A stretch of DNA of 41,510 nt from Ligaoa zhengdingensis (GCF_014384885.1 NZ_JACRST010000019.1:1-41510); one strand, 5' to 3'; shown: positions 6,710 to 15,188, counted from the first letter of the stretch. Made by a program: numbers and translations. The notes: a model not told the origin generated them from the letters alone.

Positions 6710-7783
6710 TCATCGGGCTCTGCCCTCGAAAAATGCGCGGTTAAACCGGTACGCCTCGGACTCGGGCTTCTCCCGCCCGGCCCTTTCGTTATACTCCCGC
6801 GCCTTCTCCTCGTCCCCCAGGCGGTACCAGCAGACGCAGAGCTGGAGACAGGGGACGTAGCCGTAGTCATCCGGCTGGACAAAGCCACCCGAGGCATCCT
6901 CCCGCTTGCAGCCGAGCGCCTGTTCGTACCAGAACACGGCCGTGCGGTAGTCCTCCCGCTCCAAAAAGAAGCGCCCCAGCTCGCAGCAGGTCTCGGCCCG
7001 CGGCGGGCCGAAACGCAGGCTCCGCACCAGCGCCCGGAACGCCTCCTCCGGGCGCCCCATCCGCTCATAGCAGGCGGCCAGGTTCCGGCAGGCCTCGATC
7101 TCGTTTTCCACCCATCCCTCGCCCGAATCTAAAAAGCGCTCCAAGACCTCCGCGGCCTCTCCATCCCGCGCGTGGTAGGTGAGCTCGCGGGCGTAATAAA
7201 ACTGTTCGCGGGGCGACAACCGCTGCCCGCGGGCCAGCATCCCCTCAAAGATGCGCAGGTTCCGGTCCGGGTCGCCCGGGCCGGTTTTGCGGTGGGAGAC
7301 CGCCGCCTCGCTGTAAAACACCTTGCCCGAGGGTGTGATCGCCTCGTGGATTGCCCCCGCCCACCGGAGCCCCGCCGCGCGGCGGATGAGGCGCTCCCGG
7401 TAGTAGGTGAACGCGGGCTGCCCGCCCTGGTCGAACGACGTGTGATAGCGCATCATCACCACGTCGGTGTCCGGCGGCAGGGTCTGCTTGAGCTGCCAGA
7501 AGGCCTCGCGGTTCTCCCCCTCCATCCGGTCGTCCGCATCCAGCCACATGCAGTACTGCATGGCGCCGTGATCGAACGCGAAGTTGCGGGCGGCGGCAAA
7601 GTCGTCCCGCCAGGCGTAGCGGTACACCCGGTCGGTGTAGCGCCGGGCGATCTCCTCGGTGCGGTCGCTGCTGCCGGTGTCCACAATCACAATTTCGTCC
7701 ACCAGGTCTTTGACCGAATCCAGACAGCCGGGCAGGTTCTGTTCCTCGTCCTTGACGATCATACACAGGCTGATCGTGACCAT
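6710..7783 (-). CDS. family 2 glycosyltransferase with C-terminal TPR-like repeats
   Basis: A 357-residue cytoplasmic enzyme. Residues 1-110 are a GT-A fold: SLCMIVKDEEQNLPGCLDSV, VDTGSSDRT (35-42), and the DxD metal/nucleotide-sugar site LDADD (D82, D84). A second part with RLIRRAAGLRWAGAIHEAI completes the catalytic domain. From about residue 190 the chain is helical and repetitive (YYARELTYHA, NLAACYERMGRPEEAF, CELGRFFLEREDYRTAVFWYEQAL, YRLGDEEKAREYNE), as in SunS-type glycosyltransferases with TPR tails that hold a peptide substrate. It lies immediately downstream of a Thr/Ser-rich collagen-like gene on the same strand, so that protein is the obvious candidate acceptor (inference). Ribosome site AAGGGAG. 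Confidence 0.87.
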   Translation of the reverse strand: MVTISLCMIVKDEEQNLPGCLDSVKDLVDEIVIVDTGSSDRTEEIARRYTDRVYRYAWRDDFAAARNFAFDHGAMQYCMWLDADDRMEGENREAFWQLKQTLPPDTDVVMMRYHTSFDQGGQPAFTYYRERLIRRAAGLRWAGAIHEAITPSGKVFYSEAAVSHRKTGPGDPDRNLRIFEGMLARGQRLSPREQFYYARELTYHARDGEAAEVLERFLDSGEGWVENEIEACRNLAACYERMGRPEEAFRALVRSLRFGPPRAETCCELGRFFLEREDYRTAVFWYEQALGCKREDASGGFVQPDDYGYVPCLQLCVCWYRLGDEEKAREYNERAGREKPESEAYRFNRAFFEGRAR

Positions 7784-7813
7784 AGCTGCACTCCCTTTTC
7801 CATATCAATTGTC

Positions 7814-7848
7814 AAAGGGCGGCCTGGGAAAAACCCGGACCGCCCTTT
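7814..7848 (-). terminator. terminator of the collagen-like gene
   Basis: AAAGGGCGG/CCGCCCTTT with an inner GGG/CCC continuation and an A5 loop. The T tract after it is short, so termination may be partial and allow read-through into the glycosyltransferase gene. Confidence 0.6.
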
Positions 7849-7893
7849 CTCCGGCGCGATGCCGGTGAAATCGCTGGGTGAAAAATCGGCCTT

Positions 7894-9111
7894 CTACTTG
7901 GTGATGATCTCCGCTTTGCAGGTCGATACAAATGTGGGGCTGCTGTTGTTGGGGCCCACGAGGACGATCATGCCAAATTCGCTCTTGATGACAGTTCCCT
8001 GTCCGGTGGATTGCCCGCCGGCCTTGATGTTGACATCCTTGGTGCCCACCGGCAGGTAGGCCCGGATGGCCGCTTCGCAATCCGCTCCGCAACCGGTCGG
8101 CGCGGGCGTGGGCGCAGGGAGATAGGTGATCTGGTTGTTATAAGTCGCGCTTGTGATCTTAACCGAGGCAATACGGCAGATGGAAACCGCCTCCTGGGGC
8201 ACCCCCTGGGAGTTGACCAACTGAAACAGCCCGGCGTTGGGGTTTGTGTTCGGCGCGGGCAGCAGGCTACCCGGACGACCCGAAGCATTGTCCCCGCTCT
8301 CCATCGCCACGATCACGTTACTGGTGGGATAAAGCGCGATGATCTGCCTGAGAATGTTCCTCATCTGCGCTACGCAGGCGCACTCCGTATCGCTACCAGA
8401 CGGGCCGGTCGGCCCAGTAGGACCGGTGGGTCCGGTAGGGCCGCTAGGTCCGGTAGGGCCGCTGGGACCGGTAGGGCCGCTAGGGCCGGTAGGACCACTG
8501 GGACCGGTAGGGCCGCTGGGTCCGGTTGGGCCGCTAGGTCCGGTTGGGCCGCTGGGTCCGGTTGGGCCGCTGGGTCCGGTTGGGCCGCTGGGTCCGGTTG
8601 GGCCGCTGGGTCCGGTTGGGCCGCTAGGGCCGGTAGGACCACTGGGACCGGTTGGGCCGCTGGGTCCGGTTGGGCCGCTGGGTCCGGTTGGGCCGCTAGG
8701 TCCGGTTGGGCCGCTAGGTCCGGTTGGGCCGCTAGGTCCGGTTGGGCCGCTAGGTCCGGTTGGGCCGCTAGGTCCGGTTGGGCCGCTGGGACCGGTAGGA
8801 CCGCTGGGGCCGGTAGGGCCGCTGGGACCGGTAGGGCCGCTGGGGCCGCTAGGTCCGGTTGGGCCGCTAGGTCCGGTTGGGCCGCTAGGTCCGGTTGGGC
8901 CGCTAGGTCCGGTTGGGCCGCTAGGTCCGGTTGGGCCGCTAGGTCCGGTTGGGCCGCTAGGTCCGGTCGGGCCGGTAGGGCCGCTGGGACCGGTAGGACC
9001 GCTGGGGCCGGTGGGGCCGGTACGTCCAGTGGGGCCCGTCACACGACAGCACCGCACGCAGCAGCACGGGGAATCGCAATCCTTATCTTGATTTAGATGA
9101 TAAATAGTCAT
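7894..9111 (-). CDS. collagen-like, BclA-type spore surface protein
   Basis: A 405-residue protein in three parts. Residues 1-24 hold a Cys cluster (C12, C16-C18, C21, C22). Residues 25-239 are an uninterrupted Gly-X-Y tract, almost entirely GPTGPS hexamers. Residues 240-405 form a globular end with Cys pairs (ECAC, GCGADC) that probably trimerises. There is no signal peptide, as in exosporium proteins such as BclA, which are deposited from the mother cell and carry glycans on Thr of GPT triplets. The gene has a sigma-K-like promoter and is followed by a glycosyltransferase. AAAGGAG lies 13 nt before ATG 9111, a rather wide spacing. Identification as an exosporium protein is inference from architecture and promoter. 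Confidence 0.88.
   Translation of the reverse strand: MTIYHLNQDKDCDSPCCCVRCCRVTGPTGRTGPTGPSGPTGPSGPTGPTGPSGPTGPSGPTGPSGPTGPSGPTGPSGPTGPSGPTGPSGPSGPTGPSGPTGPSGPTGPSGPTGPSGPTGPSGPTGPSGPTGPSGPTGPSGPTGPSGPTGPSGPTGPSGPTGPSGPTGPSGPTGPSGPTGPSGPTGPSGPTGPSGPTGPSGPTGPSGPTGPSGPTGPSGPTGPSGPTGPTGPTGPTGPSGSDTECACVAQMRNILRQIIALYPTSNVIVAMESGDNASGRPGSLLPAPNTNPNAGLFQLVNSQGVPQEAVSICRIASVKITSATYNNQITYLPAPTPAPTGCGADCEAAIRAYLPVGTKDVNIKAGGQSTGQGTVIKSEFGMIVLVGPNNSSPTFVSTCKAEIITK
8395..9039. repeat. 18-bp tandem repeat coding for GPTGPS
   Basis: About 36 copies of an 18-bp unit, read on the plus strand as GGGCCGCTAGGTCCGGTT and close variants (GGGCCGCTGGGTCCGGTT, GGGCCGCTGGGACCGGTA). Runs of identical units (five to seven in a row near 8540-8620, 8690-8790 and 8850-8960) show recent unequal exchange or slippage. 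One unit is shortened near 8845, giving GPSGPS. Copy number is likely to vary between strains. Confidence 0.95.
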
Positions 9112-9169
9112 GAATGGAATAACGCTCCTTTATCATTCACTTACTGTGCTATTGGGAATTCTCCCTCTT

Positions 9170-9199
9170 TATGATATGTACCGCTGAAAGGAAGTGTCC
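9170..9199 (-). promoter_or_regulatory. sigma-K-like promoter of the collagen-like gene
   Basis: On the minus strand CATATCATA (9170-9178) fits the sigma-K -10 consensus CATAnnnTA. It is preceded by a 16-bp spacer and ACA (9195-9197), the sigma-K -35 core. No sigma-A type pair is seen. The predicted start is about 50 nt before the ATG. This points to mother-cell expression late in sporulation. Confidence 0.6.
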
Positions 9200-9232
9200 C
9201 ATCCCCACAGGCGCCACAGGCAGGCGAAAAAA

Positions 9233-9259
9233 GCCCCGGAGCTTTTTATGCTCCGGGGC
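9233..9259 (-). terminator. intrinsic terminator of the MATE gene
   Basis: A perfect 10-bp stem (GCCCCGGAGC and complement) with a TTTTTAT loop; minus-strand T6 follows (plus-strand A at 9227-9232). It lies 32 bp past the MATE stop codon. Confidence 0.85.
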
Positions 9260-9291
9260 CAGCCCGATGTGCCGTCAGACGAAAACGATCC

Positions 9292-10632
9292 TTAATCCCC
9301 CGACAGCAACTGTGTTTTTTCCCTGTAAAAATACCATATCCCATAGAGATCGGCCAATGCCCAGCCGATGGGTACCGCCCACCAAATTCCCAACATGCCC
9401 ACCGCAGGGATGGCTGAAAGCGCATAAGCGAGGAGGACGCGGAGTCCCAGGGAGATAATTGTCAGCACGATGGAAACCGGCGCCTTTCCGAGCCCCCTGT
9501 AAAAACCGTACCACAAAAATAGGATGCCGATTCCGACGTAACAGGCCCCCACAATATGTAGGTATTGCACGCCGATGCGGATTGTCTCGGTCTCCTGCGC
9601 ATTCACAAACAGCAGCATCAGGGGTTTTGCCAAAAACCATACGAGCACCGACGCTGTCAAACAAAATGCTGCTGAGAGCTTCGCCGCGATCAGCAGGCCA
9701 GCCCGGATCCGGTCGGGCTTTTTCGCCCCGTAATTTTGGGCGATATAGGTCGCAAAGGCATTTCCAAAATCCTGCGCGGGCATATAGGCGAACGCATCTA
9801 TTTTGACCCCGACCGCAAAGGCCGCGCTTGCAGCAAAGCCAAAGCTGTTGACAAGGCTCTGCACCATCAGTATCCCAAAATTCATAATGGACTGCTGAAC
9901 CGCTGTTAATAGGGAATTTTGAATAATCAAGTGCAAAAGGCGCCCGCTATAGCGCATGTGGCGCCTGCGCGGATGGAGAGATTTCGCCTTGACGCCGAAA
10001 TAAACGGTGATGCAAAGCGCGGACAGCGCCTGCGCAATGACCGTTGCAAGCGCTGCACCCGTCACCGCCATATCAAAGCAGACAATCAGCACGATATCGA
10101 GGACGATATTGGTCACCACGGAAACAGCCAGAAATACCAGCGGCATCACCGTATTTCCAACACTTCTGAGCACCGCCGCAATAAAATTATAAATGGTGAC
10201 AAAAATCATCCCGGCAAAAATAATCTCAAGATATTCCCGTGTAAAATCGACGGCCTCCACGGGGATATTGAGCCAAAGGATGAACCGGTCGAGCAGCAGA
10301 TAGGCGAGAATGTTTATGATTGCCGAAAGGAGCAGAACAAAAACAAAGGAATTAAAAATGCTGGTTTTCATGTCCTCCTCCCGCTTCGCCCCATAAAGCT
10401 GTGCAAAAACGACCCCGCTGCCCATGCACAGCCCCAATATGATGGAGGTCAGCAGCACCATCAGCGTATAGGAGGACCCCACCGCCGCAAGCGCCGTCGC
10501 CCCAATCGTTTTGCCCACGATCAGCGTGTCCGCCACATTGTACAGTTGCTGCACCAGATTCCCAAAGATCATGGGCAGGCTGAAGGCCACCAGGGATTTC
10601 CCTATCCTGTCCGTGGTTAAGTCAAAGTTCAA
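9292..10632 (-). CDS. MATE-family multidrug/cation efflux transporter
   Basis: A 446-residue membrane protein with about twelve hydrophobic segments. It opens with FDLTTDRIGKSLVAFSLPMIFGNLVQQLYNVADTLIVGKTIG, the signature first helix and loop of MATE transporters, and repeats the pattern in the second half (SLLTAVQQSIMNFGILMVQSLVNSFG). MATE pumps export cationic drugs or metabolites in exchange for Na+ or H+. I place the start at TTG 10632, 8 nt behind AGGAG, giving the usual length of about 450. An in-frame ATG at 10698 would add 22 polar residues and has no ribosome site. The gene follows tRNA-Leu on the same strand. Confidence 0.87.
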   Translation of the reverse strand: MNFDLTTDRIGKSLVAFSLPMIFGNLVQQLYNVADTLIVGKTIGATALAAVGSSYTLMVLLTSIILGLCMGSGVVFAQLYGAKREEDMKTSIFNSFVFVLLLSAIINILAYLLLDRFILWLNIPVEAVDFTREYLEIIFAGMIFVTIYNFIAAVLRSVGNTVMPLVFLAVSVVTNIVLDIVLIVCFDMAVTGAALATVIAQALSALCITVYFGVKAKSLHPRRRHMRYSGRLLHLIIQNSLLTAVQQSIMNFGILMVQSLVNSFGFAASAAFAVGVKIDAFAYMPAQDFGNAFATYIAQNYGAKKPDRIRAGLLIAAKLSAAFCLTASVLVWFLAKPLMLLFVNAQETETIRIGVQYLHIVGACYVGIGILFLWYGFYRGLGKAPVSIVLTIISLGLRVLLAYALSAIPAVGMLGIWWAVPIGWALADLYGIWYFYREKTQLLSGD

Positions 10633-10794
10633 CGCTACTTCTCCTATCCATAAGAAATCGCTGAAAACGAAAAAATCCCCAAGGGGTGCGAGCCGCATCC
10701 TTTTGAACCGGCTCCTTCCTCTAGCGGCACACCCAGATGATTTTGGGCCCTTTCAACCGGCGGCAGAAAAACCTGTTCTGCCGGATAGCCCATG
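10633..10794 (-). promoter_or_regulatory. MATE leader with tandem hairpins and a T6 tract
   Basis: Between the tRNA terminator and the MATE start, the minus strand can form GGCAGA/TCTGCC, then GAGCCG/CGGCTC (around a loop GTTCAAAAGGATG), then a small CCC/GGG hairpin followed at once by ATTTTTT (plus 10673-10679). This looks like an attenuator or a second terminator of the tRNA transcript. I see no good promoter in the gap and cannot assign a riboswitch class. Confidence 0.35.
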
Positions 10795-10800
10795 AAAAAA

Positions 10801-10822
10801 TCCCGAAGGAAAACCTTCGGGA
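10801..10822 (-). terminator. terminator of the tRNA-Leu transcript
   Basis: TCCCGAAGG/CCTTCGGGA stem with an A4 loop, flanked by runs of T on the transcribed strand. It begins right after the tRNA CCA end. Confidence 0.85.
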
Positions 10823-10826
10823 TTTT

Positions 10827-10910
<84 letters not shown>

Positions 10911-10947
10911 ATCGCCGGCCGCATCCGCGCTGCGGCCGCTGTGTTTT

Positions 10948-10977
10948 ATTCTAGCACATCGCCCGCGCGCCCGTCAA
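10948..10977 (-). promoter_or_regulatory. sigma-A promoter of tRNA-Leu
   Basis: On the minus strand TTGACG (10972-10977), an 18-bp spacer and TAGAAT (10948-10953) with an upstream TGTG. The -35 abuts the stop codon of the YnbB-type gene. Confidence 0.75.
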
Positions 10978-10982
10978 GCGGA

Positions 10983-12254
10983 CTATTTGCGGGTGATCGC
11001 ACCCCGTTCCAGCATCGACTGCGCGGCCAGCAGAACCCCCATGCGCCCGCTGTGGTAGGTGAGCCCCCCTTGCAGCCACACCGCGTAGGGCTCGCGCATC
11101 GGGCCGTCGGCTGAGAGCTCGATCGACGCGCCCATGGTGAACGCGCCCGCCGCCATAATCACCTGATCCTCGTAACCGGGCATATCCCACGCCTCGGGCT
11201 GCACGAACGCATCCACCGGCGAACCCTTCTGGATGCCCTGGCAAAACGCCTCCAGCCCCTGCGGGGTGCCCAGCGTGACCGCCTGGATGATGTCGGTGCG
11301 GCGCTCAGAATGCGCCGGATAGACCGCAAAGCCGAGCTCCTCGAACAGCGCGGCGGCGAACACCGCGGTCTTCACCGCGCTCGCCACCACATCCGGGGCG
11401 AAAAACAGCCCCATGAGCATGTTGCGGGTCTGGCCCAGGGTGCAGCCCACCTCGCGGCCGCTGCCAGGCGAGGTCAGCCGGTAGGCGCACAGCTCCACCA
11501 GGTCGTGCCGGCCCGCAATGTAGCCGCCGGTCTGCGCGAGGCCGCCGCCCGGGTTTTTGATGAGCGACCCGACGATCAGGTCCGCGCCCGCCTCGGTGGG
11601 CTCGCGGGTCTCGACGAACTCGCCGTAGCAGTTATCCACCATGACGATGCAGCCGGGGTTCCCCGCGCGCACCGCGCTGCACAGCCGTTCGATGGCCGCG
11701 ATATCGAGCGACGGGCGCAGCGCATACCCGCGCGAGCGCTGGATATACGCCACCTTGGCCCCTTTGACCGCATCCGGAACCGCGCCGTAGTCGGGCGTGC
11801 CGTCAGGCAGCAGATCGAGCTGGCGGTACTGCACGCCGAAGTCGCGCAGCGAGCCGTCCCCCTCGCCCCGGATGCCGATGACCTCCTCCATAGTGTCGTA
11901 GGGCGAGCCGGTGAGCGAAAGCAGCGTGTCGCCCGGGCGCAGCACCCCGAACAGCGCCGTGGTGAGCGCATGGGTGCCGGACACAAAGTTGTGCCGCACC
12001 AGCGCGTCCTCGCAGCCCATCACCTGGGCCATCACCGCGTCGAGAACTTCGCGCCCGCGGTCGCCGTAGCCGTAGCCGGTGCTGCCCGCAAAGTGGCTTT
12101 CGCTCACCCCCTGCCGGTTGAACGCCGCCATCACCTTGAGCTGGTTGTACTGCGCGATCTCGTCAATCTCATCGAAGTGGGCGCGGCAGGCCGCCTCGGC
12201 CCGGTCCGCCGCCCGGTTTAAGTACGGGTCGATTGTAAAAAAGTTCTGTTCCAT
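10983..12254 (-). CDS. YnbB-type PLP-dependent protein (methionine gamma-lyase family, PF06838)
   Basis: A 423-residue cytoplasmic enzyme of fold type I. The PF06838 family is recognisable from GSTGYGYGDRGREVLDAVMA (58-77), RHNFVSGTHALTTALFGVLRPGD (87-109), SLTGSPYDTMEEVIGIRG, VDNCYGEFVE (207-216), and GSLIKNPGGGLAQTGGYIAG, where Lys233 is the expected Schiff-base lysine. The family is annotated as methionine gamma-lyase-like or aluminium-resistance protein, and is thought to act on sulfur amino acids, but the substrate is not settled. It is the last gene of the murD operon. Start ATG 12254 behind AAGGGA. Confidence 0.86.
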   Translation of the reverse strand: MEQNFFTIDPYLNRAADRAEAACRAHFDEIDEIAQYNQLKVMAAFNRQGVSESHFAGSTGYGYGDRGREVLDAVMAQVMGCEDALVRHNFVSGTHALTTALFGVLRPGDTLLSLTGSPYDTMEEVIGIRGEGDGSLRDFGVQYRQLDLLPDGTPDYGAVPDAVKGAKVAYIQRSRGYALRPSLDIAAIERLCSAVRAGNPGCIVMVDNCYGEFVETREPTEAGADLIVGSLIKNPGGGLAQTGGYIAGRHDLVELCAYRLTSPGSGREVGCTLGQTRNMLMGLFFAPDVVASAVKTAVFAAALFEELGFAVYPAHSERRTDIIQAVTLGTPQGLEAFCQGIQKGSPVDAFVQPEAWDMPGYEDQVIMAAGAFTMGASIELSADGPMREPYAVWLQGGLTYHSGRMGVLLAAQSMLERGAITRK

Positions 12255-12270
12255 TCCGTCGTTCCCTTTT

Positions 12271-13116
12271 CTAAAAGTTGATTTCGCGGTATTCCGCCTC
12301 GGCGCGGTATCCCAGCCGCTCGTACAGCCGCCGGGCGTTGTCGTTCTGGCAAACGATGCGCGGCGCCTTGCCCGCGCGCGCCACCCGGGCGGTCAGCCCT
12401 GTCACCAGCGCGCCCGCGTACCCCCTGCCCCGGCAGTCCGGCCGGGTCGCCACCGACCCGATCACCGCCGTGCGGGCATTTTGATAGTAGATACCCGCCG
12501 TCGCCCGGCCAACGGCCGGAGGATTCCCGGGCAGGTCCAGCCCGCTTTCCGGGGTGTATCCTCCGCACAGCGGCGCAGGCGTTGTGCTGGGCGCTTCCGC
12601 CCGGCCGCCGCCCAAATCCCCCGCGATCATCCACACCTCGGCCAGGCCGCGCCGAATTTTCAGCGCGAGGTCGCAGTACCAGGGTTCAAAGGCCGTGCCG
12701 CGCATGTTGTCGAATACCGCGAGCAGCAGACTGTATACTTCTTCCAGCCTGGGGGCCCTGCACACGCCGGGCGGGGCGGGTTCGTCCGGCGGCGGGCCGT
12801 CAAAGCGCATCACGGTGTAACGCGGGCCGGCCTGTGCATCCAGGCCCAGCGCGCCCGCGGCCCGCCCGGAGCAGACCAGCGTGCGGCAGCCGCACCGCTG
12901 CAGGAACTCCCTCAGCTCCTCGGGGTCGAACCGCAGGCCGTCGAGGGTGACTACCCCGTCGAACAGTGAGAGCAGCGCGCCACCCTGCGCCTCGTAGAGC
13001 AGCGGCCCGTCCGGCCTGCCCCGGTAAGCCGCAAACTGGGTGGCGATGCGGGCGTTGTAGACGTTGTCGCGCGCCGGGAAAACCCAGCCCGGCGCGTCCT
13101 CCAGCAGCCGGATCAT
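12271..13116 (-). CDS. GNAT-family acetyltransferase with N-terminal extension
   Basis: A 281-residue protein. The last 70 residues form the acetyl-CoA site: TAVIGSVATRPDCRGRGYAGALVTGL has the RxxGxG/A loop, followed by PRIVCQNDNARRLYERLGYR, the C-terminal GNAT motif. The first 200 residues form a second, diverged domain, as in the two-lobed GNAT proteins of Firmicutes. The ATG (13116-13114) overlaps the stop of the upstream M42 gene as ATGA, so translation is coupled. The frame is open 47 codons further upstream, but those residues are read out of frame from the M42 gene. Substrate unknown. Confidence 0.82.
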   Translation of the reverse strand: MIRLLEDAPGWVFPARDNVYNARIATQFAAYRGRPDGPLLYEAQGGALLSLFDGVVTLDGLRFDPEELREFLQRCGCRTLVCSGRAAGALGLDAQAGPRYTVMRFDGPPPDEPAPPGVCRAPRLEEVYSLLLAVFDNMRGTAFEPWYCDLALKIRRGLAEVWMIAGDLGGGRAEAPSTTPAPLCGGYTPESGLDLPGNPPAVGRATAGIYYQNARTAVIGSVATRPDCRGRGYAGALVTGLTARVARAGKAPRIVCQNDNARRLYERLGYRAEAEYREINF

Positions 13117-14135
13117 CGCGCCGCCAGCGCGGCTGCCAGCGCGCGGGTCAGCCGCAGGGTATCCTCCGCGTCCCCGCCGTGCAGCACGCACGAGGGGGAA
13201 TGCAGGTAGCGGCAGGGGATCGAGAGCGCGATGGTGCGCACCCCGCCGCGTGCGCACTGGATCGAGCGCGAATCGTTGCCGCCAAAGACCCCCTCCTTGA
13301 CCTGCGCGGGGACGCCTTCGCGCGCGGCCACCGCGAGCGCCAGGCCGAACAGCTCCGGGTCGTAGATGGTTCCCTTATCCATAAAGCTCACCACCGGGCC
13401 GCTCCCCAGGCGGCAGACCTGCCTCTCCTCGGGCGCGCCGCCCACATCCCCGGCCGTGGTGGTCTCCACCACAATCGCGTAATCGGGGTCCTGGGTGAAC
13501 GCGGCGGTCTTGGCCCCGCTCGTGCCGGTCTCCTCCTGCACGGTGAAGGCGAACCAGGCGTCGTATTCCAGCTCGCCGCGGATCATCTCCACCAGCGCCG
13601 CGCAGCCCGCGCGGTCGTCCAGCGCCCGGCCCTTGATGAGGCCCTCGCCGAACCGCACAAAATCCGAATCAAATATGGCGCGGTCGCCCAGCCGCACTGT
13701 GGCCGCCGCCTGCTCGCGGCTGTTCGCGCCGATGTCGAGGTAGAGCTCATCCACCTTGGGGATTTTGTCCCTCTCCTCGCTTTCGAGCAGGTGCACCGGC
13801 TTGAGGCCGACCACCCCGGGCAGGCGGTTCTTGCCCACCAGCACCGGCTTGCCCGCGATCACGCGCGCGTCGATGCCGCCCACCGTATCGAACCGCAGCA
13901 GGCCGTCCTCCCCGATGGCGGTGACGATAAAGCCCACCTCATCCATGTGCGCGGCCAGCATCACCCGGTTTTTCGCGCGCTTTTTGCCCTTTTTATACAC
14001 CAGCAGGTTGCCCAGCGGGTCGGTGACGCACTCGTCGCAATGCCCCTTGATCTCCTCGGCGATGCGCGCCGCCACCGCTCCCTCGTCCCCAGATACGCCG
14101 GGGATCAGGGCGAGCTGCTCCAACAATTCGATCAT
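13113..14135 (-). CDS. M42-family metallo-aminopeptidase (second of a pair)
   Basis: A 340-residue enzyme of the dinuclear-metal M42 family (glutamyl aminopeptidase / endoglucanase-M type, FrvX/YsdC). Metal ligands are visible at AAHMDEVG (H63, D65), RALDDRAG (bridging Asp), QEETGTSGAK (catalytic Glu, Glu ligand) and the final RYLHSPS (His). These enzymes form dodecameric tetrahedral shells and trim short peptides. It overlaps its upstream paralogue by ATGA and the downstream GNAT gene in the same way. It shares gene order and motifs with the paralogue but is diverged, so the two may form mixed particles or have different peptide preference (inference). Confidence 0.9.
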   Translation of the reverse strand: MIELLEQLALIPGVSGDEGAVAARIAEEIKGHCDECVTDPLGNLLVYKKGKKRAKNRVMLAAHMDEVGFIVTAIGEDGLLRFDTVGGIDARVIAGKPVLVGKNRLPGVVGLKPVHLLESEERDKIPKVDELYLDIGANSREQAAATVRLGDRAIFDSDFVRFGEGLIKGRALDDRAGCAALVEMIRGELEYDAWFAFTVQEETGTSGAKTAAFTQDPDYAIVVETTTAGDVGGAPEERQVCRLGSGPVVSFMDKGTIYDPELFGLALAVAAREGVPAQVKEGVFGGNDSRSIQCARGGVRTIALSIPCRYLHSPSCVLHGGDAEDTLRLTRALAAALAAR

Positions 14136-15163
14136 GCCGTCGCCTCCTCTGCATGGAGATATGCCGCGATCAGCCGGGCGGTGGATTCGATGTCCTCCAC
14201 GCACACCCGCTCCACCGGGGTGTGCATCGACCGGATCGGCACCGACAGGATCGCCGTGGCCACCCCGGCTCCGCTCACCGCGATGCCGTCCGCGTTGGTG
14301 CCGGTGGCGCCGCCCATCACCTCGACCTGGCAGGGGATGCCCTCCCGCTGCGCCAGCTCCACCAGCCGTTCGCTCATGCGCCCGCTGAGGATCGGCGCGA
14401 AGCCGACCATCGGGCCCTTGCCCATCTCGCCGCATTTGTGGCGCGGGACGCCCGGCGCGGCGGCAAAGCTCACGTCCACCACAATGCAGTGGGTGGGCGC
14501 CACCGCGAACGCAGCGGTTTTCGCACCCGCCGCGCCGGTCTCCTCCTGCGCGGTGAGCGCCACCGTCACCCCACAGTCGGGCTTGTGCTCGGCAATCAGT
14601 CGCGCGGCCCGGATGACCGCCGCACAGCCCGCGCGGTTGTCGAGCGCCCGGCCGCACACGCTGCCGTCCAACAGCGCGCGGTGGTTGCCCGCAAATGTGA
14701 CGCGGCACCCCAGCGGAACCAGGGCGCGCGCCCGCTCGCCGCTCATGCCGATATCCACATACAGCTCCTCGATCTTGGGCGGCGTCTTGTCGCCGTCCCC
14801 CTGGAGATGCGGCGGGGTGGCGCAGATCACGCCAACGAGCGCGCCGCCCGGCGCGTGCACCGCGACCTGTGAGGCCGCCAGCAGGCGGCGGTCGAGGCCG
14901 CCCACGTTGCTCACCTTCAAAAAACCGCTGTCATCCACGCGGGTGACGATCAGCCCGATCTCGTCGAGATGCGCGTCCAGCAGGTAGTGGGGGCGGCCCG
15001 CCCGCGCCTCGCTCACCCGGCAGACCACATTGCCCAGGCGTCCGGTCTCCACCGGGCCGCAGGGGGCGAGCAGCTCCACGGCCACCTGTGCCGCCGGATG
15101 CTCGTCGCCCGAAACGCCGCGCGCCCCGGCGAGCGCCAGCAGCATCTGTTTGGTTGCTTCCAT
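14132..15163 (-). CDS. M42-family metallo-aminopeptidase (first of a pair)
   Basis: A 343-residue M42 peptidase. The ligand motifs are LDAHLDEIG (H65, D67), RALDNRAG, QEETGAAGAK and SVPIRSMHTPVE (His). The N-terminal MLLALAGARGVSGDE is the usual substrate-cleft start. I chose ATG 15163, 7 nt behind AAAGGAG; the open frame extends 14 codons upstream without a ribosome site. Its last codon overlaps the next M42 gene (ATGA). It probably hydrolyses the N-terminal residue of oligopeptides in the cytoplasm. Confidence 0.9.
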   Translation of the reverse strand: MEATKQMLLALAGARGVSGDEHPAAQVAVELLAPCGPVETGRLGNVVCRVSEARAGRPHYLLDAHLDEIGLIVTRVDDSGFLKVSNVGGLDRRLLAASQVAVHAPGGALVGVICATPPHLQGDGDKTPPKIEELYVDIGMSGERARALVPLGCRVTFAGNHRALLDGSVCGRALDNRAGCAAVIRAARLIAEHKPDCGVTVALTAQEETGAAGAKTAAFAVAPTHCIVVDVSFAAAPGVPRHKCGEMGKGPMVGFAPILSGRMSERLVELAQREGIPCQVEVMGGATGTNADGIAVSGAGVATAILSVPIRSMHTPVERVCVEDIESTARLIAAYLHAEEATA

Positions 15164-15188
15164 TGTGTTTCTCCTTTCGTTCCGGCGG

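Noticed and set aside
8011..9096. Plus-strand open frames across the collagen repeat (GPVGPL and SGWAAR repeats).
   Set aside because: They result from the repeat's symmetry. They lack ribosome sites and non-repetitive domains, and the minus-strand frame has both.
7894..9111. CRISPR array, because of the regular 18-bp repeat.
   Set aside because: There are no spacers; the repeat is continuous and codes for GPTGPS in one frame.
12966..14987. A 673-codon plus-strand frame opposite the M42 pair.
   Set aside because: Antisense shadow; Ala/Arg/His/Pro-rich translation and no start signals, while both M42 genes are complete.
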